Below are positions 1-13,056 of a stretch of DNA of 64,000 nt, one piece after another. The notes beneath the pieces are model-generated. The model saw only the letters and a list, made by a program, of their open reading frames with translations. It searched no databases and was not told where the DNA came from. Where the stretch lies: positions 11,917,910 through 11,981,909 of the forward strand of contig OX381721.1 in NCBI GenBank assembly GCA_947462335.1. The letters run 5' to 3'. Positions within the stretch are counted from its first letter, which is position 1; the number at the start of each line of letters is the position of its first letter. This DNA is from Harmothoe impar. Lineage: Eukaryota; Annelida; Polychaeta; Phyllodocida; Polynoidae. Position numbers and translations under genes: made by a program.

Positions 1-359
1 GTTCCTTTATACATGTATTAGTACTTCAATGTCTTAGTACTAAAGTTATACGTGTAATAACGCATGCTCACATGTCTTTTTACTATTAGACAGTGTATAG
101 AACTGATTTGCTAAGATGTCATCAGCATTATATTAGCTTCTTGTGGATCACAGGCCAGATATCAGTTATCACTGACTCCTCAAATCTCTATAGAGACGCA
201 TCGTTCCCTTTAGTCTAGACAGTGCTATTCAATACTAGCCTTGGGCCTATGCTTGAAGACTTATGGGAGACTGGAGGAAGAGGCACATGGTACCTGATAC
301 ACCTTGTGAGGTGACGTCACTGACAGTCAATCTAGACATTATAATGTCACGAGCTTCAC

Positions 360-1095
360 CTAACCCAAGTAATCTTCTTTGAGGCTATTCCGTCATATTT
401 TACTCAGCCCCCATCCATCTATGGCTTCTATCGTGGCTGCCTTCCCCCAGTTGTAAAGACACGCTGTCTTTGCCGTAAGATAGAGTATGGATTTTGACAC
501 CACGGGAGGCTTGCTGGATGAGATAAGAATTGGAACAGAAATTGTGCCTCCTTTTGTAACTTATGGCCGGTAAGATGAAGCCACTGCTCAAGTGGCTTCT
601 TGTAAGATAAGACTTAAATGTGCCAAGGAAGCAATTTACCTTCAGATAAACCACTATAGAGTACCGAAGAACATAGCATGTAGACGGGGCAGAACTTAGT
701 CTAGATTAGAAAGCACACGAGAAATCAGATTATAATGTCCCAATCTCTAAAAGGAAGCCACCAATAACTCGATATTGTCTTGTAGGCTTGTTGCTGAACT
801 GATTATGGGTATCTCCTACCTCCCTACACTTTACCCACTCCCTAGGTGAGACATTCTAATCTGCCTTCCTAGAAACTTAAATTATTATACATGAGGATCG
901 CTGCTCTCCGAACTGCTTCTTGCAGTATTAATAACCTGTCTAAATCTTTACCCGCAGGGCTGACACCCCCCCCCCCCTGCTCTCTGCTAGGATCACAACT
1001 AGCTCGTATCTCTTGAAAAATGGATACTCCACCACGAATACCAACACTCGTATCTAAACATGTTTTCAACAGGAGTAGGTCCTAGAGTGACCGAG
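360..1095. repeat. Diverged local duplication, copy 1
   Basis: This stretch is re-encountered in the same order and orientation at about 1303-2375. Shared blocks include the segment around 365-400 (CTTCTTTGAGGCTATTCCGT against CTTCTTTAAGGCTATTCCGT), the self-complementary GAAGCCACTGCTC...GTGGCTTC near 577-600, and the 790-960 block against 2030-2225. Identity is only moderate, so the duplication is old. Both copies carry short minus-strand open frames with recognisably related peptides, but these have no domain signature and no splice context. I see an old tandem duplication, possibly of an unrecognised repeat, and not a gene. Confidence 0.6.
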
Positions 1096-1302
1096 CATCT
1101 AGGGATTACATTAGTGGCGGTAACTTTCCTAACCATCTAAGGAGTCATGCAAATTGATACATTTATGTATAACCACCAATGAGGAAAACACTTTGTGTCA
1201 TAGTAGAAGACGCATACTCTATGAAGTAATATGTGCAATATTTGGAATGCAAGCCATAGGCTCGGACACACAGGTTGCTACATAAAACAGTCATCTATAA
1301 CT

Positions 1303-2375
1303 TAAGTCATCTTCTTTAAGGCTATTCCGTCATATTTTTCTCACACATGAATATGTGGCTTCCTGATGTGGCTGCCTTTCCCAGCTATGATGACACATTA
1401 CCTTTGATGTAAGATAGAGTACGGATTCTGATACCACGCCATGGTACCTGATATTTAGGATGGAAGGGAAATAGGGCCTGCCTTTGTACCATGCGGTCAG
1501 AAACATGAAGCCACTGCTCTTGTGGCTTCTTGTAAGATAAGGCTTGAATGGGTCAAGGAAGCCATTCACTTCCAGATAAAGGTCTATATCCTAGAAAGGG
1601 ACATAGATTGTAAAAGTGGAAGATCTATGGAAGTATAGATGAGAAAGCAAACGCTATATCAGGTTGCTCACAGCAGATTTTGAAGCCTGATTGCAATGTC
1701 CCTATCCCCGGATCTCCAATATGAAGCCACCAATAACAGAACAGCATCCAATCCTCTGTCATAACAGCCCTGTTTAAGGGGGGAGCAATACAGCTGTGTA
1801 TCTACTCTGCAGCCCTGTAGCACTGTAACTGCAACTCGCTGTAATCCGCCATGTTGTCCCCCGACATCACTGGCCATCTTCTATTATTTTCATGCATTTG
1901 AGCTAGATTGAGTGCAATTTAATTCAAAAGCGAGTCTTGGTTAGTCTTGTTGGCTATCGTTCTGCAGTATTCATCATATACTAGTTTACTTCCCTTATTA
2001 ACCCTTATTTTGCTGCACCATGGCAGGCCTCTGCTGAACTGCTGCAAGTAATCTCTTACCTCCCTATACTTTACCCTATCTCTCCCTGCATGGTGCATTC
2101 TAATCTCCCCTCCTAGAAGCATACATGTTATTCTACATGAGGATCCCTGCTCTCCCAACTGCTTCTTGCTTGCAGAATCAATCAGATCAACCTGTCTAAA
2201 CCTCTGCCTGGAGAGCTGACCCCATCCCCTACCTAGGACCACAACAAGCCTATCTCTTGTAAGAAAAAAAAGGATAACCTACTAAGGCTACCAACACTCC
2301 TCTATGTAGCGTCTCCAAACATCTTTTCACCACTGCTATTACACTATTATATAGGTCTACAGCAGTAGGTACTAA
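1303..2375. repeat. Diverged local duplication, copy 2
   Basis: This is the second copy of the 360-1095 block. It matches in colinear segments, but the offset rises from about 930 to about 1240 bases between the first and second halves. It therefore carries roughly 300 bases (about 1650-1950) that copy 1 lacks, or copy 1 has lost them. The insert has no visible terminal repeats. Confidence 0.55.
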
Positions 2376-4709
2376 AGTTGTGTTAGGGGAGCAGCTCTAA
2401 TGGCTGCTAATGGTGTATGTACTTGTACCGGGAATGTATCCGGCTGTCGACGTGCTGATGTAGTGTTGGGTCAGAACCAGCAAAGTGTGAGACCAGATTG
2501 TAGAGCTACTCGTACTGGTACAATCTTTTTAGGGTTAATACAAATATATCAAAAACACTTTTCTGACCAGTCGTCAGCAATGTCCATCCCCTGCCAGAGT
2601 GTATCTGGGGACTTAGGTGCAGTGCAGAGTGACTTGTATGGGGAAACTCCACTGGAATATAGACTACTTCTCAGAAAGGATAGCTCCCCGGGATATCTCC
2701 ACAGATCTGTGTATTATGCAGACTTATTTTCATTAGTTCATGTTAGCATTTGGGCATATGTGGAATTAAACTGTATGGTTACACAGTCTTAAGATCCTTG
2801 ATTCCAAGGATAATTTAGCTGTAGATCTGGTTCTAGGATCCTGTCTGATTGGGTGATAAATCAGTAGATGTAGGTCAATATCTTGGCTTTCCAATGCAGT
2901 CACTTTGGCGCCATCACTTTCAGATAAATTACAGAAAATTACACGCGCATAATAGCTATTCTGGTACAGAGTGTTTCTTGGGAGCTATCAATTTATCAGT
3001 GCTAAAAGTGGGTGCTCCACAGGCACTACACATCCATCAGTACCCACTTACTCATTCAGATAAAGCCACTACTCAAGATGCACAAACCTAGGTAGGTATC
3101 TGAAAACAAAATGTAAACAAATTTTTCATTCAAGTCTGATGGCCCAAAACTTTGATCTACGCAGATAACAGACAGCTTATGTCGTTTATAATGATGGCAA
3201 TTGTTAGGGCAACATTGAAATTCCTAGGGCATTGGTGAAATTACCCTGATTAGTTGCTCTCACCAAACCACTTGGCATTAGTTCGTCTACTTTCGAGGGA
3301 GTACCTGGTTTGGGGGAAATTAGATTCATCATTTGCTAGCAGAAGGCAAAAAATACTTGACTGTTTTTGAGTTCTCTGTTTTTAGAATCTCACAGCGAAG
3401 TCAAGACGCAGATCTGACTAAATCCCTAGCACTCTAATTTGTTCATTTTATTTCATTTTACAATTGCTATTGCAATTTGGATACTGTGCCTCAGATAGCC
3501 TTATATAGTATTCTATACCTTACATATAGGCAGTTTGTCCTACTATGCCCTTCTACCACATCTCCATGTTTGTGTTTTGAGTCATTCTGAAGTGGATCCA
3601 AAATACACACTCTCCTGCCAATTTGCACCTCCCCACCTCCATCCACCTCCACCTTCACCTCTTACTGACACTCTGGTATGGGTCCAACTGGGTACAGGAT
3701 TGGGGAGGGGGGTCTTTTTCCACTCTTGAGGCAGAGATCTTGTCATCATAGATCAGAAAAACTAATTCTACACACTATTTCTCATCAGATTCCCATTAGT
3801 ATGACTTAGATATGGCCTAAGCTCCTCAAATATACTTGTAACCATTACCTTGCTTTTTAAAAGAAAAATGTCCACATCTAATCGTTTTCACTTACTTTAG
3901 GCAAGAACTAAACAGCCACTAAATATTTACATGTGGGGTTGTTTACCCCAGGCAGTCGTCATGTTGGGGAGCCCAGATGTGCCTGGGACCGGGTGAGTGG
4001 TGGGGGTGGGGGTAATAACCTATACGGCTAACGGGGGGTATTTGTCTAAGTACCAGTGGTGTGGTGGGGAGGGGGGAGGGAGCGGTGGAGGTGGTGAGTG
4101 GAGGCCCTTGTCTTTCACCCTGGAGCAGTGACCTTAGCACCCAGGCCATATGGTACGTACCGTTATACCATCACGGTGTGTGGATCTCTGTACCCAGAGG
4201 CAGGGATCACAGTCCCCACTGGCACTAGCCATGGAGAGGCTCCTGCTATTTCCCAACATTCTTTAAATATATTCAGCAGTGCACTAGGTAGAGATATTTA
4301 TCTTACCAGTATTATTTTTCTCAAAGCCGTGTTGTGTAACTGTCATTAGAGGCATCAAGGTTTTATGTTCTCATCTTGACCTTATATTTTGAATCCCTAC
4401 CGGGAAATAAACAGATGGTTTTATATGTTCAGAACCATAACATACATAATGACTCTTTTATGGGAGAAGGTTTCCCTTTAATCTATAGTAGAGATGCTCT
4501 CCTCAAATGCTCTCCTGAAATTACATCTTTCCCTCTTCAATAGCCATGGCTTTTTCAACCTGTGGCATTTAACAACATGCATCTAGTGCCCAGTCAAGCA
4601 TATACACATCGCTGATAAACAAACAGAAAACAAACAGCTCTAATCTCCCCGATAAGAACCTACAGCACCCCAGAGACCCCTGTAACTAGGGCAACAACCT
4701 TTACCTGGA
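2376..4709. other. No supported gene
   Basis: An ATG-initiated frame of 130 codons on the plus strand (2400-2792) is the longest here. It has no recognisable domain, no low-complexity bias and no obvious splice or promoter context, so I do not call it a gene. A pyrimidine-rich patch lies at 3605-3660 and a G-rich patch at 4000-4090. Confidence 0.5.
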
Positions 4710-4785
4710 TTAAGTCATGCGCACAACGACTTCCGGTCAGAGACTTCCGGTGCCATATACCTCGGTCCCGGTCCGGAAGTTGTCT
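4710..4785. promoter_or_regulatory. Promoter-like ETS cluster
   Basis: Three consensus ETS/GABP-type sites fall within about 55 bases: ACTTCCGGT at 4729-4737, ACTTCCGG at 4743-4750 and, inverted, CCGGAAGT at 4773-4780. An NRF1-like ATGCGCAC lies just upstream at 4716-4723. Clustered CpG-containing ETS plus NRF1 sites are typical of TATA-less animal housekeeping promoters. No adjacent coding exon is identifiable in either direction, so the transcript is unknown. This is inferred from motifs only. Confidence 0.35.
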
Positions 4786-7554
4786 ACTGTGGGACCATCC
4801 AGGGCTGGGCTGACCTTTGTGGACTACTCTGCTATATTAGGTTGGTCTCCGGGAAGTGCCTTGTCCTATACACATGTAGATGCATTTTCATTGACATTTG
4901 GCTGCAGTACCCAGATTATACTCTCTATATGATGCACTGTAGGGTGAAATAAATGGGTTTCTGGCTCTTCCTACTTTACCCTCTTTCACTGGATATAACC
5001 TTTTTTGTGGTAGACCTAGGTGGAAGAACATGCCCCCCCCCCCTCCACCCTCCGGTTTGCACACATCTGGGACAAGCTATTTTTGATATTTTACGAATGG
5101 CACATTCCAGAAATCAGTAGTCCCAGTGGTGTAGGGAAATTAAGGATCAGAAGTGAACCTAGGTATATTTATGTATACAGTATAGTGGTGCTTACAGAGG
5201 GGGCAGTATGGAAACTGTAATGCAATCAGCAGCAGCTGAGTACAGTCAGGGCAGTCAGTGCGTCTCGTGTATGCTACACTGCATGCACCAACTTACTATA
5301 CAGTGAGGAGGCAACTCATGATGGACCAATACAGCAAGAAAGGGTGACTTTTTCATGTAAAGATGTGTTTGACTTGGTTTCAGCTAAATCCTCTTAACAT
5401 TGTCAGTAATGGTTATGTTTGCAAACATCTCATATCAAGAGATTCATATAACAATTATTTGTTAAATAGTGCATAATTATTATAACACAGGATTTTGACC
5501 TGTATTTTTCGTTTGCGCTTCAGAAATGTTCAAAAACTTTACCAACAACTTTTCTGAAAAGTCCCCCTTTCTTGCCGCATTGGTCTATAGAGACTGATAC
5601 GGTGCAGGATACATGTATACATCATAGTATGAGGAATCACCATAGCTTACGTGTACAAACACGGAAAATAGTTTGAATATAGCCATGGTACGATTCAGCC
5701 AGCCATGCTGAGAGATTTGAGGCAGTGGGGCATGGACTGACTACCGTGCAGCAAGGTTCATGGATGTTGACTTCTAGATCTAGGTCATCATTTTTACTAC
5801 CAAGAAAAAAGACGGTTATGCATTTGTGCACATATAATTTATGGATTTAACATCAACAGTTTCGAAGTTCAGCAAGGAACATTTCAGCCTATCATATTAT
5901 AGCACGTACATAGGCAAAGATCTCAATATCCCAATGATATGCACGTGGGGTATTATGTGCATTGAAATAAATCAGTTAGTAAGTGGAACGGTGCCAAACA
6001 GCATTCAGGAAATTTACCACCTCCATGTAGGAAACTGGGAAAGTTATCAAATATCGATTCTGAGCAGAAAGAATTTATATAAGCTGATCCAATAAATATC
6101 AAGTAATGAAGCTATATAGATTTGCTTTGATTATAAGATGTCCATACAAGCTGCTCGGGATATAAGCTGCACCTTTTTAGATGTCTACCTGTCTGATATT
6201 GATGCTTATGGGGGATGCTGAGTGTCCTGTTGGCCAGCAGCTGGTGTTTGTGTAGAAGGTCAACCACACACAGACATCAGGAGTACCCTCAGCCTATAGC
6301 AGTATAGATCCTCTATGCATCATCATAGTCTCCTCCACCTCCTGACCTTACCTCACCATTAACCTTCTGACCTGTATTTATTATGGTTATGACTTATTTA
6401 GGATCATCTTAAGTAGTATTTTATCGTCATTGGGTATGCTGTTCACGACCAGCTCAACCTGTTCAATCCACGGGTGCCACCTCCCAAGCCGGATGGAGAT
6501 CTCTGTGTGTTGTCCTTTTTTACAGGACCATTGTTATCTGTAGGGATTTGTCCTGAGGCAATATACTAAAGAAAACCTACCTGTGTTTTATATTACTACA
6601 GTATGTGTTTACATTGTACACTCTCGCTCTACTACTCAATATATTCCCTTACTTTATTTTAATCTGCTTTGCTTCATTTTAACGTTAACTTCATGAAAAG
6701 TTTCAAAATAATTGATGCTAGACATATTATTGCAAAAAAAATGTAATGTATATTAACTCGTGGCAGAGAAGATGTTTTAGTCTCATAGATCGGTCAGTGC
6801 TGGGGCAGTGTCAGTGTCTAAGTACTACACGTTCATCAGGCTCTAGTCTGAGACTGCAAGTCCCCTGTGGTGTAAGCCTGTATTAGCAGTCTGAGAGGCC
6901 ATACTGAGTGGGGTGAGCCCCTTACTGTATTATTAAACATGTTCTGGTCCCCATAATACCCACCACTTAATTCATGCCATAAAGGCTTCCCATAATTATT
7001 GCACCTTCATTACGCAGTCTGACCTCCATAACCCGTGTAAGCACAGTATGCCACGTCCAAGACTAAGGTGGGGTAAACATTATTCAAATATCAAAATAAG
7101 TATTCTCAATCAACTGAACTGTCTAGCCTTAGGTTTAGACTCGTTGTTCACTATTAGTGAATGGATGCTATATCCCTGATTAGCTGTGTTTGGTCGCTCC
7201 AATGCCATTGTTTCCATTGATGATGAGTATCAACCTACCACAAAAATACTTACATCTGCCAACTTCCTCTCTCCCTTTCACCATTAGTTGCTTTCATAGA
7301 GTGGCCAGATCCGCCCATATTCTGTCCATGTCCACAGACCCTTACCATTGTACGTTCCCCTTGCCATGATCGACTGATACTATCTAACTGCTGGTTCACT
7401 AACGGTACTGTCCACTATGTGTTAGACAGAGTATAGTAGGTCCCTGGCAGCAGCGCCTGCCACAACGAGCTGCAATCACAGCCTGCTGGCAGCGAGCCAC
7501 TCCGGGTACTGCTCATTACCTGCTCACAACAGGCACCGTATGGGGCCAAGTACG
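4786..7554. other. No supported gene
   Basis: There are only short open frames with no domain signature and ordinary AT-rich sequence. A C tract lies near 5034. I see no terminal inverted repeats or tandem arrays. Confidence 0.5.
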
Positions 7555-8590
7555 GCCACTAAGTACCGCAACACTTAGTGGCAGCCACAGTGCTTAGTGC
7601 AGCCACGGCACTTAGTGCAGCCAAGACACTTAGTGCAGCCACAACACTTAGTGCAGCCACAACACTTAGTGCAGCCAAAACACCTAGTGAAGCTACAACA
7701 CTTAGTGAAGCCACAGCACTTAGTGCAGCCACGACACTTAGTGCAGCCACAACACTTAGTGCAGCCACTTAGTGCAGCCACAGCACTTAGTTCAGCCACA
7801 GCACTTAGTGCAGCCATGACACTTGGTGAAACTACAACACTTAGTGCAGTCACAACACTTAGTGCAGCCACGACACTTAGTGCAGCCATGACACTTACTG
7901 CAGCCACAACACTAAGTGCAGCTACAACACTTAGTGAAGCTACAACAATTAGTGCAGCCACAACACTTAGTGCAGCCACAACACTTAGTGCAGCCACAAC
8001 ACTTAGTGTAGCCACAACACTAAGTGCAGCTACAACAATTAGTGCAGCCACAACACTTAGTGCAGCCACAACACTTAGTGCAGCCACAACACTTAGTGCA
8101 GCCACAACACTTAGTGTAGCCACAACACTAAGTGCAGCTACAACACTTAGTGAAGCTACAACAATTAGTGCAGCCACAACACTTAGTGAAGCTACAACAC
8201 TTAGTGCAGCCACAACACTTAGTGCAGCCACACACGTAGTGTGGCCACAACACGTAGTGTGGCCATGACACTTACTGCAGCCACGGAACTTAGTGCAGCC
8301 ACAACACGTAGTGAAGCTACAACACTTAGTGAAGCTACAACACTTAGTGCAGCCACAACACTTGGTGCAGCCACACACTTAGTGTGGCCAGAGCACTAAG
8401 TGAAGCCATGACACTTCCTGCAGCCACAACACTTAGTGAAGCTACAGCACTTGGTGCAGGCACGTCACTTAATAGTGCAGCCAGCGATAGTGTAGGGCCA
8501 AGTCCGGGGGCCAAATATTGTTCCCAAGTACGGCAACACAGCCATGACACTTGGTACAGCCACACCGAGATGGGCCAAGTGCTGCCAGTA
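7555..8590. repeat. 18-bp minisatellite
   Basis: This is a tandem array of an 18-bp unit, ACTTAGTGCAGCCACAAC, in roughly 45-50 copies. It is well conserved from about 7565 to 8370 and increasingly degenerate to about 8590. Common variants replace GCAGCC with GAAGCT or CTTAG with ATTAG. Because 18 is a multiple of 3, frames on both strands stay open and encode a six-residue repeat (TLSAAT on plus). That openness is a property of the repeat. Near both borders, variant sequence with GGGCCAAGT appears (about 7543 and 8492). Confidence 0.92.
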
Positions 8591-8599
8591 AGTACCTCA

Positions 8600-10560
8600 G
8601 TATAGGTACCAGGTATGTAAATGCAGTCACCACAGCATTCGACAGCAGGGAAATGTTCATGCACTGAGGGCCTGTTCCGGGGGCAGACGCTGGGGGTTCA
8701 GCTGCAGACCCCCCCCCCCCCCACTCCCTCGTGGGTTGAAAATTCTGGAGGCACGGTCCAAGAGGGACTTACAGCAACGAGATGTGCAGCACATCAGCAT
8801 GAGCACTTTCCCTTGTTGGCGTATCTAAATTGAATTGATGCTGATCTGCCTCCTCTTTCATAATGTAACTAACTGAATTTCTCAACGTTCAACCTCCCAT
8901 GGCTCTTCCCACCTATCCCTGCCTGCCTGTGTTATATTTAAGTTTATGTGAGGTGAAGCTTCTCTCCGCCCTAATGACACACATTTAAACCTGATAAAAA
9001 GTGGCAAATTATGGCCTTACAGCAACACGAGTGGCTTAAAGTAAGATGAGGCAGCAGTTCACGTTACACTAAAACAATCCATTTCTGGTTCTTTTTGCCG
9101 CCCTCCGCCCAGCCCACGCGGCCTGACAGTAGAATTATGTGTGTTCGTTACAGACACCCTACACACTATGGGCCCCACAATGAAGTGCCTGGGCAACGTG
9201 TAATACAACGCTTTGATAAAACGCCTCAAAACAGATTTTGAATTAAGCCCACAGGTTTTATTCACTTTTACCAAATGGCAAGTTGGGAGTGTCTTTTTCT
9301 CCTATAATGGCGGGGTAATACAAACTACTGCCACACAAGTAGCTACAGCACATTGCCAATTGGTTGCAGGTTACGGACCTGGTGTAAGATTTCCACCGGA
9401 AATAGTACAATCAAATAGAGGCAATTATTTGTTTTCAGGTGAAAATTCGGAGGGGTATCCCATTTATATGGTTTAAATCTTGTAATTTAAACTGCCCACG
9501 GGGACAGTCTCCTTGCTTTCAGTTATTTACCTGAAACAGAACTTCAGTGGGAAGGAAATCACTCGAGAAATAAGTTTTACGTCCATAAACACTATAATTA
9601 TGGTTATTCCCCTATAGAAAACACAGTCTTTTCATTTGCAGATTTTCGCATCCTCTTCCTATTCACGATGGCACTCATGGTATCCACTTTTTGGCTAACA
9701 AACCTCCCCTATACATTGTACCGTTATAGTACTACATACACCAGTTTTGGGTTGTTAGCCATGTTTGGGCCTTTATTCCTACCCTTATAAAGGTCCTCTA
9801 TAGTACTACAGACCTGTCAGGTGAGAGGTCGCAGGTAGCCACTCACCCCTGAGTAGCAGCCAGTAGGTATGGGACATGATGGGGCTACTGTAGATATAGG
9901 GGTGCACCTCATCGACTGCAGCGCCATGGTGGTAGTGGATAGTGGTGTCAGTGGATAGAACTAGAAAAATGGTGGGTAAGCTTGTCAAAAACGGTTCACT
10001 GGTTCCTAAAGACTATCAATCACTCTGGTTAGAATGCATGAACCGGTGACAGCTCTGGGGGACAAGATGGCGGCCTTCGTAGGTCGGCCAGTTACAGTGC
10101 TGTAGCTATTATTGACACCTTCAGGGGTCCCCCTGTGGGACTGTGTGTTCATCCTTTTCAGCCAGATGGGGAAATAAGTACACTTCACCTTGACAACCCC
10201 TCCTCACCCTCACACATACAGGGCCATACAGGCAGCAGACACAGGGTTATTAGCCATATCTATAGGTTATAGGAAAGGAAGAGTTCAAGTAATAGCATAG
10301 TGGAATTAGGGATACTGGGTATGATGTAGTCTGGGGGACTTGTAGGAGGCAGCACAGTCTCACTTGAACCACTGTGAACTAGATATGATAGAGCTTTTCA
10401 CTGTATGGAGAGGGAGTATGCTGACTGCATGGTATTCGATATGCATCGTGTCCAGAGAGTATCTATATTGGGTCACAATTAAATTTGATATTCTCTGCAA
10501 TAACTTTTTTAACACTTTTCCCTTTTACCTGTGATAAGTCAAGCTATTTATATTCCTATC
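8600..10560. other. No supported gene
   Basis: A 14-base C tract lies near 8709. The plus-strand frame 9213-9476 (87 codons) and several minus frames show no domain, no convincing splice sites and no compositional bias. No terminal-repeat element was seen. Confidence 0.5.
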
Positions 10561-10674
10561 ATGCAATGCCCTGCTTGACTTTGGCATGAACAGCACACCA
10601 AAATGTTCTCCTTTCCTTGTTTTCTGAAAATGACACTGTAAACATCAAAACTTGAATATTGAAGCAGTACTCAC

Positions 10675-11589
10675 TTTTTTGGCCAGGTTTGCGTCTGCGT
10701 CCTGTAGTGGCCGTTCCGTCCTCGTGCTGGTAGTCCCGGTGCTCTGATCTCCGGTATAATCCACTCTGGTCATCATGAGTCGTAAATCCACCGTGCCCTC
10801 CCTCCCCTACACCTCGGCGACTACCGCCCAGCCCCGGGTAATCCCTCGTTCTATATCCACTTCGCACACTGTCCCGGTATCCACGATCCCGGTCTCGGTC
10901 TCTGTCTCTGTCTCGATCTCGGTCTCGATCTCGGTCGCTGTCTCGCGAACCACTCCGACCGCCTTCTTTGTATAGACTCCGGTCGGACTTGCGACTACTA
11001 CGACTGTCATGGTGGTGTTGGTGGTGGTGTTTTTGATGGTGACGGTCCCTGGTATATCCTTCCAGCCCACTCTCTCCCCCTCTATGTCCAACACCAGCCA
11101 CAGCCCCAACATCCCCGGCACCTTCTCCATTGCCGTTCAGGTTGTGGAGGATGGGCCCAGACTCTAACCTATCATGGACCAACATGGGCTCCATGTCCAG
11201 GGTCTCTACACTGGCCCCTGCCTGCCCATTCACACCAAGGCAGCCTAGCCGGTCCTCATTCTCCAAGTAGGAGAAACTACTGGTGGTCTCGCTCTGCGAC
11301 ATACTCATACTCTCCGGGAATGAGTAGCTCTGTGGTAACGAGCTGTTGTCAAGTGACTCCGAGCGGTTGTAGGACGAGGACCGGTCCGACCGGTCAGACA
11401 TGGACCGGTCTGTGTTATCCACCGAAGAAGAGTTGCTCGCACTTCCGGTTCCGCCGCCATTTTGGTTGCCGCTGAGCCGGGACGAGAGGTTGTCGTGACT
11501 CCCCGAGTACTCCCGCGGGGGAGCCACTGGTAACCGACTCGCCGCGAAGAACTTTGGTTTCCGGGCGGGCACTGGTGGTGGGTCCGGTC
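10675..11589 (-). CDS. Internal coding exon, low-complexity adaptor/scaffold-like protein
   Basis: This is a 915-base internal exon read on the minus strand. A strong acceptor (pyrimidine-rich TTTTTCTCCCCAACAG) precedes 11589, and the donor after 10675 reads AAAAAA|GTGAGT. The frame is open throughout, with 304 codons plus 2 nt at the start and 1 nt at the end (phase 1/1). The start encodes PDPPPVPARKPKFF, which contains a PxxPxR class II SH3-ligand motif. A Ser/Asn-rich region follows, then a His-rich run (about 11041-11009), then an Arg-Asp dipeptide run (about 10948-10883), then RRSEHRDYQHEDG and a basic end RRRKPGQK. No folded domain is visible. The exon joins in frame to the one at 17360-17226. 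The RD run is encoded by a degenerate hexanucleotide repeat and may vary in length. The family is uncertain; a signalling adaptor is an inference. Confidence 0.65.
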
Positions 11590-11599
11590 CTGTTGGGGA

Positions 11600-12579
11600 G
11601 AAAAATGAGATATCGATGTATTCATGTCAGCATACCTGAAATTCATGTTTAAACAGGTATTCTCACTAGTTCATGTCTTCTGAGTTCGTGATACATGGAG
11701 ATATTCATATTGCTTCCTTTACAAAATACTTGAAATCTGAGCCCACTCTTCTTGTGACAGTATCACCATCCCTTCGTGACTCCAAGTATAAGACACTAAA
11801 CCTTTTCATGTTATTCAATAGTCATGCATCATCCTTCACTTGACCTCCTTTTCTAAAACATAAATGGCGTTATTTTTAAAAGAAACCCAAAAAGCACGGA
11901 TTTATGCCTATTTGCAAAAAAAAACATGAATATCAGAACGAGGGGAGATCCTTTCCTGCACGCACAGCCCATTGTTTCTTCTTAAACATTGATGTTACAA
12001 ATGTTATTTCAATAATTGAGTAACGACATAAACTCCCCCTCCTTAAGGGATTACCCTAAACCCCACAGGTCTATCTGGTGTTGGGTAAATGACCCTTGTA
12101 CACGCCACTGAGCGACTTCTGAGCGGTTCCTGAGCTGCTCCTTACATACCCAGTGTAGGGCCGTTACTACCACGCTATGGGGGCTCCTTGGTCACACCAT
12201 GGCTGATATCTAATACAGAAATGGGAATCATACTGCAGGAATTGCTGTAAAAGCAGAAAAATGGCATCGCTGTGTTGGGCAGATAACTTGGAAATAGTCA
12301 TAGCAAAATATTAGGCTAGCACATACCCAGCTCACAATTCACAAATACATGTATAAATTACAATTGCCAATTGTGACTCCCTCCCATTAAGCATTAAGCT
12401 GTACCAGATAACTGTAATACAAAATGTACAGGAGTTTCCTGTTAACCCTCATCGCCCCCCCCCCTAATTTAACACCCTCCACCCACTCATTGCCTTCATA
12501 ACTCATGTTATTTCCCTCTTTATGACAGACGCTAGTTAACATGTAGTGGTGCAGCCCCGTGTGTCAGCCTGCATCATGA
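11600..12579. other. No supported gene
   Basis: This is the presumed intron between the two minus-strand exons. It contains AT-rich sequence and a C tract near 12457. No terminal-repeat structure was found until 12580. Confidence 0.5.
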
Positions 12580-12587
12580 ACACAGAG

Positions 12588-13056
12588 CCCAGGGGGTCCA
12601 CTCCTTGACTTTTAGTTACTATGTGCGTACACAAACTGAAGGAAAAGGGGCCCTTTTTGGGTGCCACCAACTGCGCATGCAGGCCCTCTCTAAGGGGCAC
12701 TTTTTTTGATCATTTTGGGCCAAAGGGGTACCTTTTAGAGCATATATTTGGGAATTTTCATAATATTTACCAAATCATAATATCTTAAGTGCTTCTTCTT
12801 TCGCTTTTGATAGGGAAAGGGGTGCCTTTCTGATAATATCACTTTAAACATAATAAATTTTCTTGGATTTCCCCCATAGAATTTAACTATATCTGGGTGT
12901 TTTAGGCAATCACCCGTGAAACAGTTCTTTTACCCACAAAAAATCTCTTTCTAAGGGGTACCTTTTTCAGAATTTCGCGCAGTTATAAGGGTACGAAATT
13001 TGGGGTGATGTACGCACATAGTTACTATAGAAATGAAAGGGAGTGGACCCCCCGGG
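12588..13056. mobile_element. hAT-type non-autonomous TIR element (MITE)
   Basis: This is a 469-bp element flanked by a perfect 8-bp target duplication, ACACAGAG, at 12580-12587 and 13057-13064. The ends are inverted: CCCAGGGGGTCCACTCC on the left, and the right end reversed gives CCCGGGGGGTCCACTCC (one mismatch in 17). A second inverted block, AGTTACTATGTGCGTACA (one mismatch in 18), follows in both arms. An 8-bp duplication is the hAT superfamily hallmark. No transposase frame is present. Five interspersed copies of an AAGGGG(T)RCCTTTT-like motif occur inside (about 12642, 12691, 12722, 12814, 12951). Confidence 0.88.

Noticed and set aside
2400..2792. 130-codon ATG frame on plus
   Set aside because: No domain, no splice or promoter context, and its length is not exceptional for 64 kb of random sequence.
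7575..8378. 267-codon minus and 223-codon plus frames
   Set aside because: They result from the 18-bp minisatellite, which keeps frames open on both strands.
9213..9476. 87-codon plus frame with a protein-like composition
   Set aside because: No motif, no plausible exon boundaries, and no neighbouring exon to join.
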